NCBI GenBank assembly: GCA_020747065.1
Contig: JAGMVK010000013.1
Span: 1,545,246 to 1,609,245, forward strand
DNA: 64,000 nucleotides
Source: Cadophora sp. MPI-SDFR-AT-0126
Taxonomy: Eukaryota > Ascomycota > Leotiomycetes > Helotiales > Ploettnerulaceae
Direction: 5' to 3'
Shown one piece after another: positions 60,273-64,000 of the stretch; within the stretch, counting starts at the first letter, position 1; each line of letters begins with the position of its first letter. The position numbers and the translations under genes are program-made. The notes below the pieces were generated by a model. The model was not told the DNA's origin. It saw nothing but the letters and a program-made list of their open reading frames with translations, and did not search any database.

Positions 60273-61603
60273 ATGACCCCTTCGCTAGCATTTCAAGAGA
60301 CAGGAAAGACAAGAAATCGGACGGCTAGGCAGCTCGAAAGGAAAAGAATGTGCGACAAAGAGTCCCAAAAGGCCAAGCGTGAGCGTGTCAAAACTGACAT
60401 CAAAGAGCTCCAGAGCGAGCTGCATGATGCTCGTGAGGAGGTCATACATCTCCGGGGTGTTATTAAGGCTATGCGCTCCCATCTAGCGCCAGTCGAAAGT
60501 CATGATAGGCGTCCCGCGCATCCGAGCAATAACCATGATCATCCTGGATACAAGGCGAGTGAAGTCTCAACTGCGTCTCATCTGAGGACTCTGCCAGGCC
60601 CAGAACAGCGTGTTACAAGGCAAACACCAACACCATCGAGGACCCCACTAGAGCGGCTTCCCGGGCAGATGGGTCTGCAAGGAAAACCCGCGAACCGCAC
60701 AAACGGACAGACTTCACACCCGAAGGATGACTTGCATCAAATTTGGCGAATCGATAATGGCCGGTCCCCGTACCTCGCCGAAATGGACCAGTTCAACTGC
60801 GAGCATGTTTATGGCGAAAGGTACACAGTCTCGCACGATCAAGGCTTACAAAGTCACGATGATATGTCGGTGTGTATTGATGCAGGGTGCCGACTGCCAC
60901 CTATTTTAGGGTGCCGTTGCGAGCCCAAGAAACATGAATCATTTTCCGAATGCGTTGAATGGACAATCTATACGGGGATAACGAAAATGCGGCATCATCA
61001 AACGGCTACCCCTCCAATTCCTCTGACCCCAGAAGTTGCCAACCTTCTATTTCTGAGGGAGCCCGAACATGAAGTGGCTAAGACTCTCATGAAGCTATTG
61101 AAAAGGCCGAACCAAGAGAACCTAGTGATTCGGTGTGCTGTTTACGTTCTCGCTTACCGTATTCTCCGAGTAAGTGCGTCACGTACAAACTGCGTTCCAC
61201 ACAAACTGAAACCGGCTTGTAGTATCGATATTTCCCATCACTGGAAACATATAACGATATTCCAGATTGGCTTCGTCCAACTCCGATTCAATACAATACA
61301 CCCCACCCTCTCTATATCGACCTGGTACCGTTCCCTCGATTTCGACATGCTCTGACGCTGGGGGTAGTTAATGTCGATTGCATTCGGGATCAATTTGATG
61401 CTGACTTTGGCCGTCACATTTCTGTAAACTGGCCCTTCTCCAATAGTCTCTTTGTAGTCAACGACTATTTCAACACCGTTCTTAATCCAGAATTTGAGCG
61501 TCACGTGTGCGCAGAAGAGAACTGGTCGCTGGACTTGGAATTTGCTCGCAAATATCCTACGATAGCACCCCTAGTCACGATTAGAGACGATTTCGTCCTC
61601 TAG
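60273..61603 (+). CDS. bZIP transcription factor with DUF3425 domain
   Basis: Exons 60273-61169 and 61223-61603, with a 53-bp intron 61170-61222 (GTAAGT..TAG), give 425 residues. ATG 60273 is the first in frame; an upstream TTG only lengthens the frame. The basic region RKRMCDKESQKAKRERVKTD is followed by heptad leucines (IKELQSELHDAREEVIHLRG). A low-complexity middle follows. The C-terminal DUF3425 domain spans the intron: YVLAYRILR|YRYFPSLETYNDIPDWLRPT, PIQYNTPHPLYIDLVPFPRF, then DQFDADFGRHISVNWPFSNS and ENWSLDLEFARKYPTIAPLV. Such proteins are nuclear regulators common near fungal secondary-metabolism and subtelomeric genes. The bZIP lacks the usual Asn of the basic region, as often in DUF3425 factors. 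It is intact here; a copy at 21.8-22.2 kb keeps only upstream sequence and the last codons. Confidence 0.85.
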
Positions 61604-61639
61604 GATCAAGTGTTATCCTGTATCGTCGTTGATGCGAGT

Positions 61640-62989
61640 TATTGTTAGAGATATAGCGTACATATATAACGAATGTGCAAAATGAAACGCCTATAGCTCC
61701 CCTAACTAAATATTACGTTCCTACCTATTGCTTAGGGTTTGAGGTTTGGGTTTGATTTGGCTCTAACTAGCTAACTTACTACAAGTGCTTTTTACTTTCT
61801 TTCTAACTCTTGAAAAACAGGAACTAAATACAGGAAGTGGAGTACTATAAATACAAAAGAAGACCGCTATATTACAGAAGAAGAGGTACTCTAGGGTAGG
61901 TGTAGTGTGAGGTGTACTACAAGGTAAATATAAAGTGTACTAAAGGGTTAGTGTAGTATATATCGCAGGGCAGGTGTAGTGTATATCGTAAGGTAGGTGT
62001 AGTATTAGGATCAGGAATAGATTTATCACTGAGTCATTAATTTTCTTAGTTATCTTTTAGAAAACCAATATTTAAGTAATGCTCTTATTTAGAATTACTT
62101 ACCTACCCTACCTCCTATAGGGGCGCCTTTTTGCGATCTAAAAGGGGGCGCGAGCCCTGCGGCGAGCTGTGCCGCTGTAATAGTCCCGTATTTACTCGTT
62201 ATAAATATAGAGGGCTAGGGTAATCTCTGATAATCAAGAAGTAAGTATATCACGTAAGTAATCGAAGATAATTATTAAGTATTAAGTAAGAATACTATTT
62301 AAAGTTAAGTATAAAGCTCTTATTTAGTAGTAGATATACTAGTCTTTTATAGAATTTTTATTCTCTCAGAACTCTTCTTAGATCCTTAAGTTCTAAAGCT
62401 CCTAAAGCCTTAGATTCTAAAGCTTTAAAGGGTCTATTTATTATATAACTTAGCTATAAGAACTTATAGCTAATTCACTATATTATATAATACTATTATA
62501 ATAATATACTATATAATATATATTTCCTAGACTTCTATTAGCTCTTATAAGCTCTACTCCTAAGAGCTACTAAGCTCCTAAGTGTACGCCTACTCTAAGG
62601 ATATTTCCTTCTAAGTTCTTAGAGTTACCTAAGAGTATCTATAATACTATTTCCTTTCCTATCTAGTGTAGTCCCTATACTTAAATATATTAAAGGAAAT
62701 ATTAATAACTACTTATAGCTATCTTCTTCTTTTATTATAACCTCTAAAGTTACTAAATATAAATAATATATAGCTTTTACTAAAATAATTAATTTCTATA
62801 AGTTTCTCGCGATACTTTATTCTAAATATATTTATTACTATTGTAATTACGTAGTTTTAAATAAGAAGTCCTAGCGTTATAAGAAGTATATCTATTATAA
62901 TATATAATATAATATCTTCCAGACTTTAGTTAATAATCTCTAAAGCTTATATATAAAGAAGGACTACCTGAAGTTTAAGAGAGATATAG
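61640..62989. other. Subtelomeric AT-rich sequence with minisatellite-like tract
   Basis: Bases 61890-62010 contain imperfect repeats of GGTAGGTGTAGTGTATATCG. Bases 62020-62990 are AT-rich and RIP-like with no readable frame. No gene was found. Confidence 0.45.
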
Positions 62990-63271
62990 CCTATCCTCAA
63001 TATGTAGTGTCGATTCAGGGCTGGGTCTGGGTTTGGGACCAATCAGAACCCCGGTTAAAAAGTGAACAGGCCCCATGGTCTGGGTTCCATTCGAGGCTGG
63101 GTCTGAGTTTCTAGTTTTTGATATTCAAGCCCTATCCTCAATATGTAGTGTCGATTCAGGGCTAGGTCTGGGTTTGGGACCAATTAAAACCTCGATTAAA
63201 AAGTGAATAGGCTCTATAGTCTAAGTTCTATTTAAGGCTGGGTCTGAGTTTCTAATTTTTAATATTCAAGT
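62990..63271 (+). repeat. Tandem duplication, 2 x 141 bp
   Basis: Unit 1 (62990-63130) and unit 2 (63131-63271) begin CCTATCCTCAATATGTAGTG and differ only by C-to-T and G-to-A changes, nearly all in unit 2. Non-coding. Confidence 0.85.
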
Positions 63272-63590
63272 CCTATTGAAATACTCAAAGTTAAGTATAT
63301 ATATAAAAGTACTATTAGAACTTAGACCCTGTTTTCAGTATCCTAAAATTCCAATGTATTAATATCATTAGGGTTGTAATATCGTTATTATAATTGGGGT
63401 TTAGGTATTAGTTAATAGGGAATACGGTTAAGATTCGCGTCAACCCCAGAAAATAGTAGCGCCAGTAATTAAATAAATAATAAAAGAAGTAATTAAAAAT
63501 GCGTAGAATTAAAAAGGGGGTAGGAGTATAAGGATAAGTAGAGTAGAGTTTATTATTTCCTATTATTTTAGATCGATAACTAGTACAACA

Positions 63591-63884
63591 TTTATAATAG
63601 ATCGATTTATTTATTTACCTGAATTTCGCGTTATTATTTATAAAGAGTGTAAGTATACTATATTACCCAGCTATATTAACGCGCATTTTATAGGCGAATC
63701 CCATAAGTTGGACCGCATAGAGTATCGAAGGATTATAGATGAAATAGCGGAGGTAAATAGATTAATTAAGAACGAAGAAGTATTGCGATAATAGGAGTTC
63801 CTATTTCCTCTACTTATGTCTAGCTTAGTTAAAGGATTAGCCAAGCCTAAAATAGGAGGATTTTAATGTAATTTAGGCGTAGGA
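63591..63884 (+). pseudogene. OrsD-like (PF12013-type) N-terminal fragment truncated by the telomere
   Basis: The forward frame from about 63591 reads RFIYLPEFRVIIYKECKYTI, LPSYINAHFIGESHKLDRIE, YRRIIDEIAEVNRLIKNEEV and LR**EFLFPLL, then GLAKPKIGGF*CNLGVGG, and passes directly into TTAGGG. This is the start of the fungal family that includes the orsellinic-acid-cluster protein D, with a C-x2-C...H type finger (first Cys now Tyr). The double stop TAA TAG stands for CAA CAG, again RIP. The rest of the protein is missing because the chromosome ends. The role of the family is unknown. Confidence 0.6.
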
Positions 63885-64000
63885 GGGTTAGGGTTAGGGT
63901 TAGGGTTAGGGTTAGGGTTAGGGTTAGGGTTAGGGTTAGGGTTAGGGTTAGGGTTAGGGTTAGGGTTAGGGTTAGGGTTAGGGTTAGGGTTAGGGTTAGG
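63885..64000 (+). repeat. Telomere, (TTAGGG)n
   Basis: About 19 perfect TTAGGG units to the last base of the window, G-rich strand running toward the end. It shows that the window is a true right chromosome end; the array continues beyond or is clipped by the assembly. Confidence 0.99.

Noticed and set aside
60285..60482. Minus-strand frame over the bZIP region
   Set aside because: Antisense shadow of the basic-leucine zipper.

Overview
The window is the right-hand end of a chromosome of a filamentous ascomycete (Pezizomycotina). It ends at base 64000 in an uninterrupted (TTAGGG)n array read toward the end. Genes carry short 50-160 bp introns with GTAAGT/GTATGT donors and CTAAC/CTGAC branch sites. 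Repeats show the signature of repeat-induced point mutation (RIP): C-to-T and G-to-A changes, with CAA/CAG codons turned into TAA/TAG. I do not assign a genus.

Layout. Bases 1-24400 are a decayed accessory arm. Real genes are a tannase/feruloyl esterase and a divergent MFS transporter (14.8-19.3 kb) and a three-exon seven-TM receptor (23.0-24.4 kb). Around them lie broken genes: a LigB-type dioxygenase tail, a berberine-bridge-like FAD oxidase with one nonsense codon, a solute-binding-protein-like remnant, a metallo-beta-lactamase-fold hydrolase full of RIP stops, a DUF3112 membrane protein and an HSL-type alpha/beta hydrolase with internal deletions. They are interspersed with a pogo/Fot1 element, a piggyBac-like element, MITE-like inverted repeats and LINE fragments.

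Bases 25380-50137 are a very AT-rich block that reads as nested transposons: an outer pair of 35-bp inverted repeats, a minus-strand Ty3/gypsy element inside it, and within that a Tc1/mariner element and a Ty1/copia element. The copia element in turn contains a chromodomain Ty3/gypsy element. Exact target-site duplications are visible for the copia (TTAAT) and inner gypsy (CTAGA) elements.

Bases 50138-63887 are the subtelomere proper: a Zn2Cys6 remnant, a MULE with perfect 61-bp terminal repeats and an 8-bp target duplication, a candidate small secreted cysteine-containing protein, an intact eight-exon CFEM/PTH11-like receptor, and a bZIP-DUF3425 transcription factor preceded by four GACGTC palindromes. 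Last comes an OrsD-like coding fragment that runs straight into the telomere repeat.

The bZIP upstream repeat and the end of its gene recur at 21.75-22.16 kb, where the body of the gene is missing. The intact genes (two receptors, esterase, transporter, bZIP factor, secreted protein) fit environmental sensing and plant-substrate use, but no single pathway can be demonstrated from the sequence.
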